Shown here piece by piece: positions 9,505 to 17,253 of a DNA stretch of 54,946 bases. The stretch is from NCBI GenBank assembly GCA_009768935.1, contig WESA01000012.1:1-54946 (forward strand), in the 5' to 3' direction. The notes beneath the pieces were generated by a model. That model worked only from the letters and a program-made list of their open reading frames with translations, searched no databases and was not told the DNA's origin. Both the position numbers and the translations under genes were made by a program. This stretch comes from Rectinema subterraneum (GTDB taxonomy: Bacteria; Spirochaetota; Spirochaetia; Treponematales; Rectinemataceae). The first letter of the stretch is position 1. Each line of letters begins with the position of its first letter.

Positions 9505-10516
9505 GCAATTTCACTACTGTGCCCTTGCGAAACGATTCGGTCATCGCCATGCCGACACGGGTGGCCGCGGTACCGTCCTGGGGCCTTATTTCAGGTTTGC
9601 GGCCTTCGCGGATACACGCAACAAATTCGCGGGCTTCGGTGATAAAGCCCTCTTCGAAGCGCTCGTAGAAATCGCGCACACAATCGGTGCGGGCTCCAGC
9701 AGAATCGAAAATTTCGACGCGGTTTTTGCGCGGGGTGGTGCCAATTTTGAGAATGCCCTTTGTTCCGACAATTTCGGTGTGGGTGTCGTGGCCGTGGAAG
9801 GCTGTCCGGCTCGCGGAGAGCACGGCGATGGCTCCGTTTTTGAAGGTGGCAAGGCAGACGGTGTTGTCCGCGTCTCCAAGCGTGGCAAAGCCTTGATGCA
9901 CAAAACTGCCGCCTACGGAGTGCACCTCAGCGATTTCGGAGCCGATAAACCAACGCGCCAGGTCGATATCGTGTACATTCATATCGAGAAAAATCCCGCC
10001 GCCGGTCTTTACAAATTCGAGCTGGAACTCGGCATATTCATCGAGGTCGCAGGTCTGCGAGCGGACAAGGAAGGGTGTGCCAATTTTGCCGGCTTCGATA
10101 AGATCTTTCGCATACCGATATGAAGGATCGAAACGACGCACGAATCCGACGAGGAACACCTGATTGGAGTGGGCTTGCACGGCTCGTTCAATCTCCGCAC
10201 ATTCTTCGAGCGTCACCCCCATAGGCTTTTCGACAAACACATGCAGCCCGCGCTCGAGAGCAGCGAGCGCCTGCTGCGCATGATAGGTCGAGGAACTGGC
10301 TATCCAAACCGCGTCGAGCGAGGCCTGCTCGAGCATTTCATCAAAAGAAGCATAGAGCTCAGGCACGCCGAGCTCCGTCCCCGCCCACTCGCATTCGGCT
10401 CGGATTGGAGAGCAGGCCGCGATGAGCTCTGCTCCTGGAACGAGATTCGCGAGATTGTATGCATGGCGCTTCCCAAGCCGGCCAAGGCCGACGATGCCGA
10501 TTTTTACTTTATTCAT
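9497..10516 (-). CDS. Gfo/Idh/MocA-family inositol dehydrogenase paralogue
   Basis: First gene after the operon promoter. The 339-residue oxidoreductase has an N-terminal Rossmann motif IGIVGLGRLGKRHAYNL, the family EKP motif (HVFVEKPMGV), GFVRRFDPSY and GGGIFLDMNVHDIDLARW. It matches the length of IolG at 3948-4967 but differs clearly in sequence. It probably oxidises another inositol isomer (for example scyllo- or chiro-inositol) or a related cyclitol. Its stop codon lies inside a palindrome. A GAAAGGAA ribosome-binding site is rather far (about 14 nt) from ATG 10516. Confidence 0.8.
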   Translation of the reverse strand: MNKVKIGIVGLGRLGKRHAYNLANLVPGAELIAACSPIRAECEWAGTELGVPELYASFDEMLEQASLDAVWIASSSTYHAQQALAALERGLHVFVEKPMGVTLEECAEIERAVQAHSNQVFLVGFVRRFDPSYRYAKDLIEAGKIGTPFLVRSQTCDLDEYAEFQLEFVKTGGGIFLDMNVHDIDLARWFIGSEIAEVHSVGGSFVHQGFATLGDADNTVCLATFKNGAIAVLSASRTAFHGHDTHTEIVGTKGILKIGTTPRKNRVEIFDSAGARTDCVRDFYERFEEGFITEAREFVACIREGRKPEIRPQDGTAATRVGMAMTESFRKGTVVKLQI

Positions 10517-10615
10517 GAATTCTAACCGGTTCCTTTCTCAATTTAATCCGGTCCGCCTGCGCTTGCCGCGCACCCATGATGCATGGGGCAAGGGAAGCAA
10601 ATATTCGCGCAAGCC

Positions 10616-10642
10616 TGCAAACGTTTTCTGAAAACGTTTGCA
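10616..10642. promoter_or_regulatory. LacI-family operator of the inositol operon
   Basis: Perfect inverted repeat with arms TGCAAACGTTTT and AAAACGTTTGCA around a 3-nt centre. Each arm holds the AACGTT core with central CG typical of LacI/GalR-family operators. It lies about 12 nt downstream of the -10 box of the iol promoter, a position suited to blocking transcription. The LacI-type regulator at 12136-13143 is the obvious candidate ligand. Confidence 0.82.
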
Positions 10643-10654
10643 TACGGTGAAGAT

Positions 10655-10683
10655 ATTATTGCTCAGGTTTTTGAATCTGTCAA
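10655..10683 (-). promoter_or_regulatory. inositol operon promoter
   Basis: On the minus strand a perfect -35 TTGACA (10678-10683) and -10 AATAAT (10655-10660) are separated by exactly 17 nt. Transcription would start near 10648, just ahead of the operator and about 130 nt upstream of the first gene. The MFS gene ends at 10761, so the operon is transcribed independently of it. Confidence 0.8.
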
Positions 10684-10760
10684 ATGGAATTTTGAAATTT
10701 TTTTGGAATAAAGAAACAGGGTATCCTCAGCTATAAAGAATGCCGCACGCAGGCTTCGTT

Positions 10761-11966
10761 TCATGTGCTTTTTATTATACCGCCATTGTGCTCAGCGCGC
10801 ACGATCGACACATTCAGCGCAACAATGACGAGCGAAAAAAGCGCATATGTCAAAAATCCAGTCCGGATGCCCCATGCCGCAGAAATCCCCGACATAAGAT
10901 AGGGAAATGCGAATCCACCCATGCCGCCGCCCATGGCTGCAAAACCGACAGCTTCGCTCTGGGTGTGGGGAAAGAAATCCCCGATAATGCTCATAACAGT
11001 CGGGTAGATGATAGAGCAGCCGAAGCCGGAAAGCATAACCAGCATGCCGGCAATAACATTGAGCAGCGCTCCCGTGCCCAAAAAACCGACCGTTGCGAGC
11101 CCGATGACAGAAACTGCCATCACCACCGAAAGCGAAATGAGTATCTTCTCTCTTGTAATGCTTCGCTGAATGACCGGCAATCCGAATCGCCCCAAAAGCA
11201 GGCCTGCCCAGAACAGCGAAACCATGAACGACCCTGTCGGAATCGGCGTTTTGAACACGCTCACAAAATATTCCGCGATCCAGTTCGAAATGCCCAGCTC
11301 GACGCCCACATACACAAACAGCGCAAAAAATCCCAACCAGTATGCAGGATGCTTGAACAAATCGCGCCTGGAGCTGCCGGGAGCATGACCTCTGTCCCGT
11401 CCAAGCGCCGAAAGCGGCATGAACTGCAAAAAGATTGCTATCAAAAAGAAAAGGACACCAATTCCTCGGTACACCAGTGTCCATTGCAACCGAGCGCTGA
11501 TGAGAATTGCAATAATGAGCGGGCCGACAAAGGCTCCAATGGAGAATGCGCCGTGCATGAGGCTCATTGCTCGCCCGCCACCAGGCCCTTCCATACGGAG
11601 CGTCCCCCAGTCTACTGCAAGCTCGATGCCTCCCTGCCCGACACCGACGATAAAATACAGCAGCATATTGAGCCACGGCGTCGGCGTTGCAGCGAAAAAC
11701 TCGAGCCCGATAAAAATGAATAGCAGCGCAAAGCTGATTGTTAGGCGAAATCCCAACGCCGAGAGCAAAATGCCTGCGACATAGCTTGAAAGGAAGTAGC
11801 CGACCGAGCCCAAAGCGATCACTGCTCCGGCTGTTGTATATGACCAGCCGAAATCAGCAAATATCTTTGGAAGGGTAGCGCCGATGACAGTCATGGAAAT
11901 GCCGAACAGGGTGTATACACAAAAAAGCACAATGTAAAGCGGAAAAAAGCGTTTTTCGACGAGCAT
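10761..11966 (-). CDS. MFS transporter
   Basis: Major facilitator superfamily permease of 401 residues with about 12 hydrophobic segments. It begins MLVEKRFFPLYIVLFCVYTL. The A-motif region is weak, but GPGGGRAMSLMHGAFSIGA and GPLIIAIL in the N-terminal half are recognisable family features. It lies between the regulator and the inositol operon and may carry a sugar or polyol; the substrate cannot be read from the sequence. No convincing Shine-Dalgarno precedes ATG 11966. CTCTGTCCC (11390-11398) is a 9-nt version of the recurrent 10-mer. Confidence 0.8.
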   Translation of the reverse strand: MLVEKRFFPLYIVLFCVYTLFGISMTVIGATLPKIFADFGWSYTTAGAVIALGSVGYFLSSYVAGILLSALGFRLTISFALLFIFIGLEFFAATPTPWLNMLLYFIVGVGQGGIELAVDWGTLRMEGPGGGRAMSLMHGAFSIGAFVGPLIIAILISARLQWTLVYRGIGVLFFLIAIFLQFMPLSALGRDRGHAPGSSRRDLFKHPAYWLGFFALFVYVGVELGISNWIAEYFVSVFKTPIPTGSFMVSLFWAGLLLGRFGLPVIQRSITREKILISLSVVMAVSVIGLATVGFLGTGALLNVIAGMLVMLSGFGCSIIYPTVMSIIGDFFPHTQSEAVGFAAMGGGMGGFAFPYLMSGISAAWGIRTGFLTYALFSLVIVALNVSIVRAEHNGGIIKST

Positions 11967-12019
11967 AATGTGCTATTGTGCAATTGCCCGCGTTCTTCGT
12001 CAACGGTGCGGGCGAACTG

Positions 12020-12139
12020 ATGAAGGCGGACCGCCGGCGGACTGCCGATTACCGCGCGCTCATCCTGCCGACGGAGGGGGCCTTCTTCAAACAGAGCCTA
12101 GATGAAAATCTATTCAGAAGCTATGATAGCATTATATGA
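12020..12139 (+). CDS. possible 39-codon ORF or gene remnant upstream of lacI
   Basis: An in-frame ATG at 12020 gives 39 codons (MKADRRRTADYRALILPTEG, then AFFKQSLDEN and a short tail) ending in a TGA that overlaps the lacI start as ATGA. The frame stays open upstream to at least 11993 (FFVNGAGEL), which looks more like the tail of a lost gene than a true small gene. Base composition is clearly richer in GC than the flanks. No family was recognised and no good ribosome-binding site is seen. Confidence 0.25.
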   Translation: MKADRRRTADYRALILPTEGAFFKQSLDENLFRSYDSII

Positions 12140-13143
12140 CAAGCATTAAGGATATCGCGCGGCTTGCGGGTGTTTCTCCTTCCACGGTTTCACGGGTGCT
12201 GAACGAGCGCGAGTACGTGCGTGAAGAAGTGCGCCAGCGCGTTCTCGATATTGTGAAAGAGCAGGGCTACGTGCAGAATCATGTCGCGCGGTCGATGGTG
12301 CTCCAGAGAAGTTTTACAATCGGTGTCGTAATTCCTTATCTGTTCAATATGTTCCAGCGCCAGCTCTTTGCGTCGATGGAATTCTTTCTTGAGCAGCATG
12401 GCTACAAGACGCAGTTTTTCTTTTTGCGCTGGTCGGAAGCGAGCGAGCAGGCATTCTTGCGGCGGCTCAAAAGCGAAACGCTCGATGGTATCATTTTTAT
12501 TCATGAGCTGGATAATCCCATCATTTATCAATATATACAGGAAAGAGAACTTCCGGTCGCGCTCTGTACGTTCGAGAAAAGCGAATTCGGCTTTCCCGCG
12601 GTCCATGTCGAAGAAGAGGCATCGGCTTCGCTTGCGGTGAATTATTTGCTCCAGAAGGGGCATCGCAATATTGCGCTCATAACCGGCGAGCACTTCAGTT
12701 TCGGGCGCCAGCGCGAAGCGGGTTATAAAAAGGCTTTGGCTGCGCATGGCCTGCAGGTAAATCCCGAGCTTATAATCCGGGCCGCATCGTACAATCCCGA
12801 AGCAGGGCGTGCCAGCATGCTGACCCTGATAAAGCGAAAACAGCCCATGAGTGCAGTATTTGCGGTGACTGACGAGCTTGCGATTGGCGCAATGAAGGCG
12901 CTCTATGAAGCCGGGCTTCGCGTGCCGGAGGATGTGAGCGTGATAGGTCTTGATGACATCGATATTTCTGCGTTTACCACGCCCGGCCTTACGACAGTGC
13001 GCCAGCCGATTTTCGAGATGGGCAAAAAAAGCGCGGACCTTGTGTGCGATTGGATTGCTCATGGGCGCGCGCAAGGGAGCGCCGAGCTCTTTTCCACGAC
13101 AATTGTAGAGCGTGAATCGGTACAAGCGCGCGTAAAAGAGTAG
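12136..13143 (+). CDS. LacI-family transcriptional regulator, probable inositol repressor
   Basis: 335 residues with an N-terminal LacI helix-turn-helix ([20 protein letters not shown]) and a hinge helix region. A periplasmic-binding-protein-like effector domain (about 60-335) includes [28 protein letters not shown] and [11 protein letters not shown]. It is divergent from the inositol operon and its MFS neighbour, and the operon carries a LacI-type operator at 10616-10642, so it probably represses iol genes until an inositol-derived inducer binds. No Shine-Dalgarno is visible; a TATGAT box ends 8 nt before ATG 12136, so leaderless translation, or coupling to the short frame upstream, is possible. 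Confidence 0.88.
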   Translation: MTSIKDIARLAGVSPSTVSRVLNEREYVREEVRQRVLDIVKEQGYVQNHVARSMVLQRSFTIGVVIPYLFNMFQRQLFASMEFFLEQHGYKTQFFFLRWSEASEQAFLRRLKSETLDGIIFIHELDNPIIYQYIQERELPVALCTFEKSEFGFPAVHVEEEASASLAVNYLLQKGHRNIALITGEHFSFGRQREAGYKKALAAHGLQVNPELIIRAASYNPEAGRASMLTLIKRKQPMSAVFAVTDELAIGAMKALYEAGLRVPEDVSVIGLDDIDISAFTTPGLTTVRQPIFEMGKKSADLVCDWIAHGRAQGSAELFSTTIVERESVQARVKE

Positions 13144-13278
13144 GAGTGCGCCTAAAACTGCTGGCGAGCAAGCGCAATGCCTTGTGCTCGAGGCAAATTC
13201 AGGCGCGGACGCGAAGCTGCGGACGCGCAAAACTACTCGCGCCCGCCATTCCCTTCCGACTCAAAATGGCTCGCTGAC

Positions 13279-13773
13279 TCAAAACGGCTCGAACTGCTGC
13301 TCCTCGAACCAGAATTGGCGCGATTCTTCCTGAATTTTCAAAAGTTCTTCGTAATGGCGCATCTCCCATTCAGAAAGGGAATTGAAAAAAGCTTTAAGGT
13401 GAGGCTCCTTTGCGAGTTCCGCCATTTTCTGGTAGTGCTGAGTGGCATTCAATTCAAGCAACACGGCGCTTGATACTGCAGCGCTGACATGACGATCGGA
13501 TGCCACACGAGTGAGGAATTCCTGGCTGAAGATGGGACTTCGGTGCTGGACTGTCTGGATCTCGGCAGCAAGGTTGGTGGAAGGCATCTGCCCGCCGAGC
13601 AATTCTTTATAGTAACTCAATAGCCAATTATAGTGACGTTTTTCTTCATCAGCCCTCAAGGCAAAAAATTGCGCAACATCGCCTTCGGCACGGAGCGCGG
13701 CTTCTGAATAGATGGTCACGCTGTCAATTTCGCTTTTCATGGCATTCTTGATTGCCTGCATGAGTTCGTCCAT
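13279..13773 (-). CDS. ferritin-like diiron protein (rubrerythrin-type, no rubredoxin domain)
   Basis: 164 residues forming a four-helix ferritin-like domain. The diiron ligands are visible as Glu in MKSEIDSVTIY, the ExxH in DEEKRHYNW, Glu in VLLELNATQHYQ and the second ExxH in EWEMRHYEEL. There is no C-terminal rubredoxin CxxC domain, so it is shorter than classical rubrerythrin. Such proteins are associated with peroxide reduction or iron handling in anaerobes. It is a single gene, divergent from the zinc operon across a 174-nt gap; whether it shares regulation with that operon is unknown. Confidence 0.85.
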   Translation of the reverse strand: MDELMQAIKNAMKSEIDSVTIYSEAALRAEGDVAQFFALRADEEKRHYNWLLSYYKELLGGQMPSTNLAAEIQTVQHRSPIFSQEFLTRVASDRHVSAAVSSAVLLELNATQHYQKMAELAKEPHLKAFFNSLSEWEMRHYEELLKIQEESRQFWFEEQQFEPF

Positions 13774-13851
13774 GGAAGCCTCCTTCGTTCTTATTCACTA
13801 TACAATATAAGATAACGCAAAATTGGGCGCAGGGGGAGCCAGGATACAAAT

Positions 13852-13908
13852 TTGCAAATCACTTGCAATTTTTGGCCGGCATGGATATATTTTGCAAGTC
13901 ATTTGCAA
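13852..13908. promoter_or_regulatory. paired operator boxes upstream of znuA (probable Zur sites)
   Basis: Two 17-bp boxes: TTGCAAATCACTTGCAA (13852-13868) and TTGCAAGTCATTTGCAA (13892-13908). The reverse complement of the second differs from the first at one central base. Centres are 40 bp apart, close to four helical turns, and they flank or overlap the -35 and -10 boxes. A Fur-family gene (16664-17047) ends the operon they precede, so autoregulated zinc repression is the natural reading. Confidence 0.75.
13863..13891 (+). promoter_or_regulatory. znuA operon promoter
   Basis: TTGCAA (13863-13868) and TATATT (13886-13891) are separated by 17 nt. The -35 lies inside the first operator box and the -10 abuts the second, so repressor binding would cover the promoter. 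Confidence 0.6.
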
Positions 13909-13947
13909 ATTTCGCTGAAGCAAAATGCAAGACAAGGAGCTATGATA

Positions 13948-14859
13948 ATGAAAAGAATGCTTCGGGCGCTGTTCTTTATTCTGTTTGCGTTGGGGCTGGC
14001 GGGCGCTTCGTTCGCGCAAGCAAAAAAACCTGCCCTCAAAATTGCGGTAAGCATTCCACCCATGCAGGAATGGGTTTCGCGCATTGCGGGGGACAGAGCT
14101 TCGATCACTCTTGTATTGCCGCCTGGGTCGAGTCCTCACGCATTCGAGCCATCGCCGCGCCAATTGGCAGAGCTTGGACAGGCTGATATCTGGTTCACCA
14201 TCTCGGTTGAATACGAATACTCGCTCAGGCCGAAAGTGAGCGCCATGTTCCCCAAGCTCTCGATTGTCGATGTGACAAAGAATGTCAAATTCCGGACCTT
14301 GCGCCCCGGAGAACAGGAGACTGGCGAACCAGCCAGCGTCGGCCAGCTCGACCCAGCCCTGACGAATCGCGATCAGCACACCTGGCTCGGCTACGAACAG
14401 GCTAAGGCTGAAATCACGTTCATCCGCGATACCTTGATTGCAAAGGATCCTGCGGGGACAGAGGTTTACAAGAAAAACTACGATGCATATCTAAAAGAAA
14501 TCGATGCGGTTTATAATTCTCTGCGCACAAAACTCGCGCCGCTCGCCGGATCAAAGGTGTTTGTGTATCATCCCGCGTTTGGCTATTTCCTGGATATGTT
14601 CAATATTACACAGGAAGCGGTTGAACTTGGCGGCAAAGAACCAACACAAAAAGAGCTCACCGCACTCGTCGAGCTCGCAAAAAAAGAGAGGGCAAAAGCC
14701 ATTTTTGTGCAGGCACAGTTTTCGCAAAGTGCAGCGCAAGCGGTGGCGAAAGCTGTCGGGGCTGCAGTTGTGCCGATCGATCCTCTAGCTTCGGATTGGC
14801 TTGCAAATCTAGGGCGCATGGGACAGGCTTTGCTGAATGCGGGGCAAAGGGGTAAGTAG
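13948..14859 (+). CDS. znuA: zinc ABC transporter binding protein
   Basis: Periplasmic metal-binding lipocalin-unlike cluster A-I (ZnuA/TroA) protein, 303 residues from ATG 13948. The N-terminus (MKRMLRALFFILFALGLAGA then SFAQ) is a signal peptide. Candidate metal ligands are His in GSSPHAFEPSP, His in NRDQHTWLG and His in VYHPAFGYF, with a late Asp in VVPIDPLAS. The His-rich loop of classical ZnuA is missing. An AAGGAG site is 8 nt from ATG 13948 and only 2 nt from ATG 13942, so the later start is preferred. Zinc rather than manganese is inferred from the regulator in the operon. Confidence 0.88.
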   Translation: MKRMLRALFFILFALGLAGASFAQAKKPALKIAVSIPPMQEWVSRIAGDRASITLVLPPGSSPHAFEPSPRQLAELGQADIWFTISVEYEYSLRPKVSAMFPKLSIVDVTKNVKFRTLRPGEQETGEPASVGQLDPALTNRDQHTWLGYEQAKAEITFIRDTLIAKDPAGTEVYKKNYDAYLKEIDAVYNSLRTKLAPLAGSKVFVYHPAFGYFLDMFNITQEAVELGGKEPTQKELTALVELAKKERAKAIFVQAQFSQSAAQAVAKAVGAAVVPIDPLASDWLANLGRMGQALLNAGQRGK

Positions 14860-14860
14860 C

Positions 14861-15775
14861 ATGGGCAGTGCAGTAGCTGCAAAAGTGGCGGCTGAAACGG
14901 CCGCGGCGAGCACAGCGGGCGCAGTGGCCGCTCCAAGCGCAGCGGGCGCAACAGAATGCGCTGACTCAATCAATGCCGCCGAGGAACATCTCCCCCACCT
15001 GCCGGAAAATGTAGCAATTTGGTGCCAGCACCTCGCGTTCCGCTTCAAGGACATCGAAGTATTCGACGATGTCTCGTTCCATGTTCATCGAGGAGAATTT
15101 GTCGCGCTGACAGGCAAGAACGGGGCAGGCAAAAGTACGCTCCTCAAGCTGATTGTGGGGCTTCTCGAGCCGTCGCGCGGCAAAGTTTTGGTATTCGGCG
15201 CACCGCCTCGCGGCCGGATTGAATCGATCGGCTACGTACCCCAGCACGCGGGGTTCGACCCCGCCTTTCCTATTCAGGTCGAAGAAGTCGTCGGTATGGG
15301 AAGGCTCTCGGGGCTCTCGCCCATTGCAAAGCACCAGAAAAAAGAAGAAATCGAATGGGCGCTGCGCCAGGCTGAGGTGCATGACTTGCGTGCGCGGCCA
15401 TTTTCAGCGTTGTCGGGAGGACAGAGGCGCAGAGTGCTTGTCGCGCGGGCGCTTGTAGGGCATCCCAAGCTCTTGGTACTTGATGAGCCAACCGCGAACA
15501 TGGATATGGACAGCGAAAAAAAATTCTATGAAACGCTTGCGCGCATAAAAGGCACGACAACGGTACTCATTGCAACCCACGATTCGGATTTTGTGTCGGC
15601 GCTGGCAGATACGGTGCTCTGTGTCGGACAGAATGTAGACCATCCACATTCGGTGCATCGGCATGCGATCGAACGGGCGGTCAATGCGCCTGCCGAGCTC
15701 TATGGCGGCGAAGTCGTCCGTGTCCGGCACGATATCGAGCTGCCGGACAATGCGTGCTGTGAGGGGAAAGAATAA
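14861..15775 (+). CDS. znuC: zinc ABC transporter ATPase with Ala-rich N-terminal extension
   Basis: Energy-coupling ATPase for the ZnuA/ZnuB importer, 304 residues. Walker A is [15 protein letters not shown]-loop GYVPQHAGFD, signature FSALSGGQRRRVLVA, Walker B LLVLDEPTAN and switch His IATHDSD. The first ~50 residues are an Ala/Thr/Ser-rich, low-complexity extension absent from typical ZnuC; the ABC domain begins near IWCQHLAFRF. The C-terminus is His-rich (VDHPHSVHRHAIER), as often in zinc transporters. ATG 14861 lies one base after the znuA stop, with AAAGGGG upstream. A later start that removes the extension is possible. Confidence 0.9.
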   Translation: MGSAVAAKVAAETAAASTAGAVAAPSAAGATECADSINAAEEHLPHLPENVAIWCQHLAFRFKDIEVFDDVSFHVHRGEFVALTGKNGAGKSTLLKLIVGLLEPSRGKVLVFGAPPRGRIESIGYVPQHAGFDPAFPIQVEEVVGMGRLSGLSPIAKHQKKEEIEWALRQAEVHDLRARPFSALSGGQRRRVLVARALVGHPKLLVLDEPTANMDMDSEKKFYETLARIKGTTTVLIATHDSDFVSALADTVLCVGQNVDHPHSVHRHAIERAVNAPAELYGGEVVRVRHDIELPDNACCEGKE

Positions 15776-16662
15776 TGAGCGGTTTTTTGCAGGCTCTACT
15801 GAACCCGGCCGTCCCTTTTGTGCGCAATGCGCTGATTGGGAGCGTTTTGGCAGCTTTTCTGTTCGGGGTGCTGGGATCTTTGGTAACAGTGCGGCGGATT
15901 GCGGGGCTGGCGGGAGCTATTTCGCATACGGTGCTGGGGGGCATCGGGCTTGCGCTGTTTTTAGCCTCGCGCGGGGCGCCGAAATGGATAAGCCCGATGC
16001 TGGGCGCGCTGGTGTTCGCCATTTTGGCGGCACTGACTATCAGTGTGGTGTCGCTAAAGGCAAAACAGCGCGAAGATACAGTGATCAATGCGCTATGGGC
16101 GATCGGCATGAGCCTCGGTGTGGTGTTTCTTGCCAAAACGCCGGGCTATGCTGACCCTATGAGCTATCTGTTCGGCAATATCCTTCTTGTCACGAGCGGA
16201 GATTTGTACCTGCTCGCAGCGCTCAATGTGATCGTGATTGCGCTGGTTGCACGGTACTATCGGCATATCGAGGCAGCTTCGTTCGACGAGGAATTTGCGG
16301 CGACCAAAGGTGTGCCGGTGACGGCGATATATCTTGGTCTTCTGCTTATCATTGCGATTGCTATTGTGCTGCTGCAAACGTTCGTAGGGATTGTCATGGT
16401 GATTGCTATGTTGACCTTGCCTGCGGGAACGGCTGGCTATTTTTCGCGCAACCTTGCGGGAATGATGATACATGCGACGATTCTGTCGCTGGTGTTTTCG
16501 GTGAGCGGTCTTGCTGTGTCCTGGACGTTTGACCTGCCTGCGGGCGCGGTGATTGTTCTGCTGTCGGGGGCGGTCTTTCTGGCCTTTTCGATAGGGAACA
16601 TGCTCTCGAAGCGAAGCAAGCGCAAAGCGGACCAGCAAACTGGGCTGGAGGGGAGCGCATGA
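15775..16662 (+). CDS. znuB: zinc ABC transporter permease
   Basis: Inner-membrane permease of the ABC-3 family, 295 residues with about 8 hydrophobic segments. The characteristic RRIAGLAGAISHTVLGGIGL segment lies near residue 45, and TLPAGTAGYFSRNLAGMM is in the C-terminal half. Its start overlaps the znuC stop (TAATG), so the two are translationally coupled. It forms the membrane channel for the metal delivered by ZnuA. Confidence 0.93.
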   Translation: MSGFLQALLNPAVPFVRNALIGSVLAAFLFGVLGSLVTVRRIAGLAGAISHTVLGGIGLALFLASRGAPKWISPMLGALVFAILAALTISVVSLKAKQREDTVINALWAIGMSLGVVFLAKTPGYADPMSYLFGNILLVTSGDLYLLAALNVIVIALVARYYRHIEAASFDEEFAATKGVPVTAIYLGLLLIIAIAIVLLQTFVGIVMVIAMLTLPAGTAGYFSRNLAGMMIHATILSLVFSVSGLAVSWTFDLPAGAVIVLLSGAVFLAFSIGNMLSKRSKRKADQQTGLEGSA

Positions 16663-16663
16663 T

Positions 16664-17047
16664 ATGACAAAAGCGCGAATGCATGTTCTGGAAAGCATTT
16701 CCAGGGCAAAGGAGCCGCTCTCGGCCCGGCAGCTCTGTGAACGCTATGCGCAGGAGCACGACCCTGCAACAATTTACCGCGCGCTGCATTATCTGGAAGA
16801 AAAGGGCAGCCTTGACTCATTCATTCTCCACTGTAGCGAACACGGGACCGAGCGCTATTATGTAGTGCATGCCGGCGAGCATCGGCACTGGTTCCATTGC
16901 GAACATTGCCATCGCTTTACCGACCTTGGGCTTTGCCGCTTCGATACGCTCGTTGACCAGATGAGCAAGGAAAAGGGCCTTTCCGTCACCTCGCACACGT
17001 TTTATGCGACGGGAATATGCAAGGAATGTCGCGATAAGGGTTTCTAA
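16664..17047 (+). CDS. zur: Fur-family metalloregulator, probable Zur
   Basis: 127-residue Fur-family repressor. The N-terminal winged helix includes LSARQLCERY and DPATIYRALHYLEEKG. A His-rich region (HAGEHRHWFHCEHCHRF) follows, with two CxxC pairs (CEHC and CKEC) for structural zinc. It starts 1 nt after znuB and is last in the zinc-uptake operon, which points to zinc-responsive control. The paired boxes at 13852-13908 are its likely targets. Confidence 0.87.
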   Translation: MTKARMHVLESISRAKEPLSARQLCERYAQEHDPATIYRALHYLEEKGSLDSFILHCSEHGTERYYVVHAGEHRHWFHCEHCHRFTDLGLCRFDTLVDQMSKEKGLSVTSHTFYATGICKECRDKGF

Positions 17048-17116
17048 GAGCCCGCTCAGGCTGAAAACCGCATCAAAATCGCCAAAAAGCCGCTCCAGGT
17101 TGTGGCGCTCACGTTA

Positions 17117-17130
17117 CAATTTTAAAATTG
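17117..17130. promoter_or_regulatory. 14-bp perfect palindrome upstream of nqrB
   Basis: CAATTTTAAAATTG is a perfect palindrome in the 206-nt gap before nqrB. A TATAAT hexamer follows at 17163-17168, but no -35 lies at the right distance. Several AAAATCGC or AAAATTGC-like words occur in the same gap. It could be an operator; no regulator is implied. An 8-codon reading frame (17231-17257) overlaps the nqrB start and contains its ribosome-binding site. Confidence 0.4.
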
Positions 17131-17253
17131 CTCCGCAATGGCACAAAAGCGCGGGCCTGCGCTATAATTTCAAAATCACACTAAAATCGCGGCGCGCCCC
17201 TACAATTCCGGTTTGCCATGCATTACGATTATGAGTGACGGAAGGAGGGGCGC

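Noticed and set aside
8563..9642. 359-codon plus-strand frame opposite the sugar-binding protein
   Set aside because: Antisense shadow of a gene with clear signal peptide and family motifs; crosses the palindrome and the next gene's end.
9497..10516. Calling the first dehydrogenase iolG as well
   Set aside because: It belongs to the same family, but the other copy (3948-4967) fits IolG better; its substrate is left open.
12190..13230. 346-codon frame opposite the LacI gene
   Set aside because: Antisense to a gene with an intact helix-turn-helix and effector domain.
13852..13908. Reading the TTGCAA boxes as a CRISPR or origin iteron
   Set aside because: Only two copies in inverted orientation overlapping a promoter; an operator pair explains them better.
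17163..17168. TATAAT as the nqr promoter
   Set aside because: No -35-like hexamer at 16-18 nt and about 85 nt upstream of the start; kept only as a comment.
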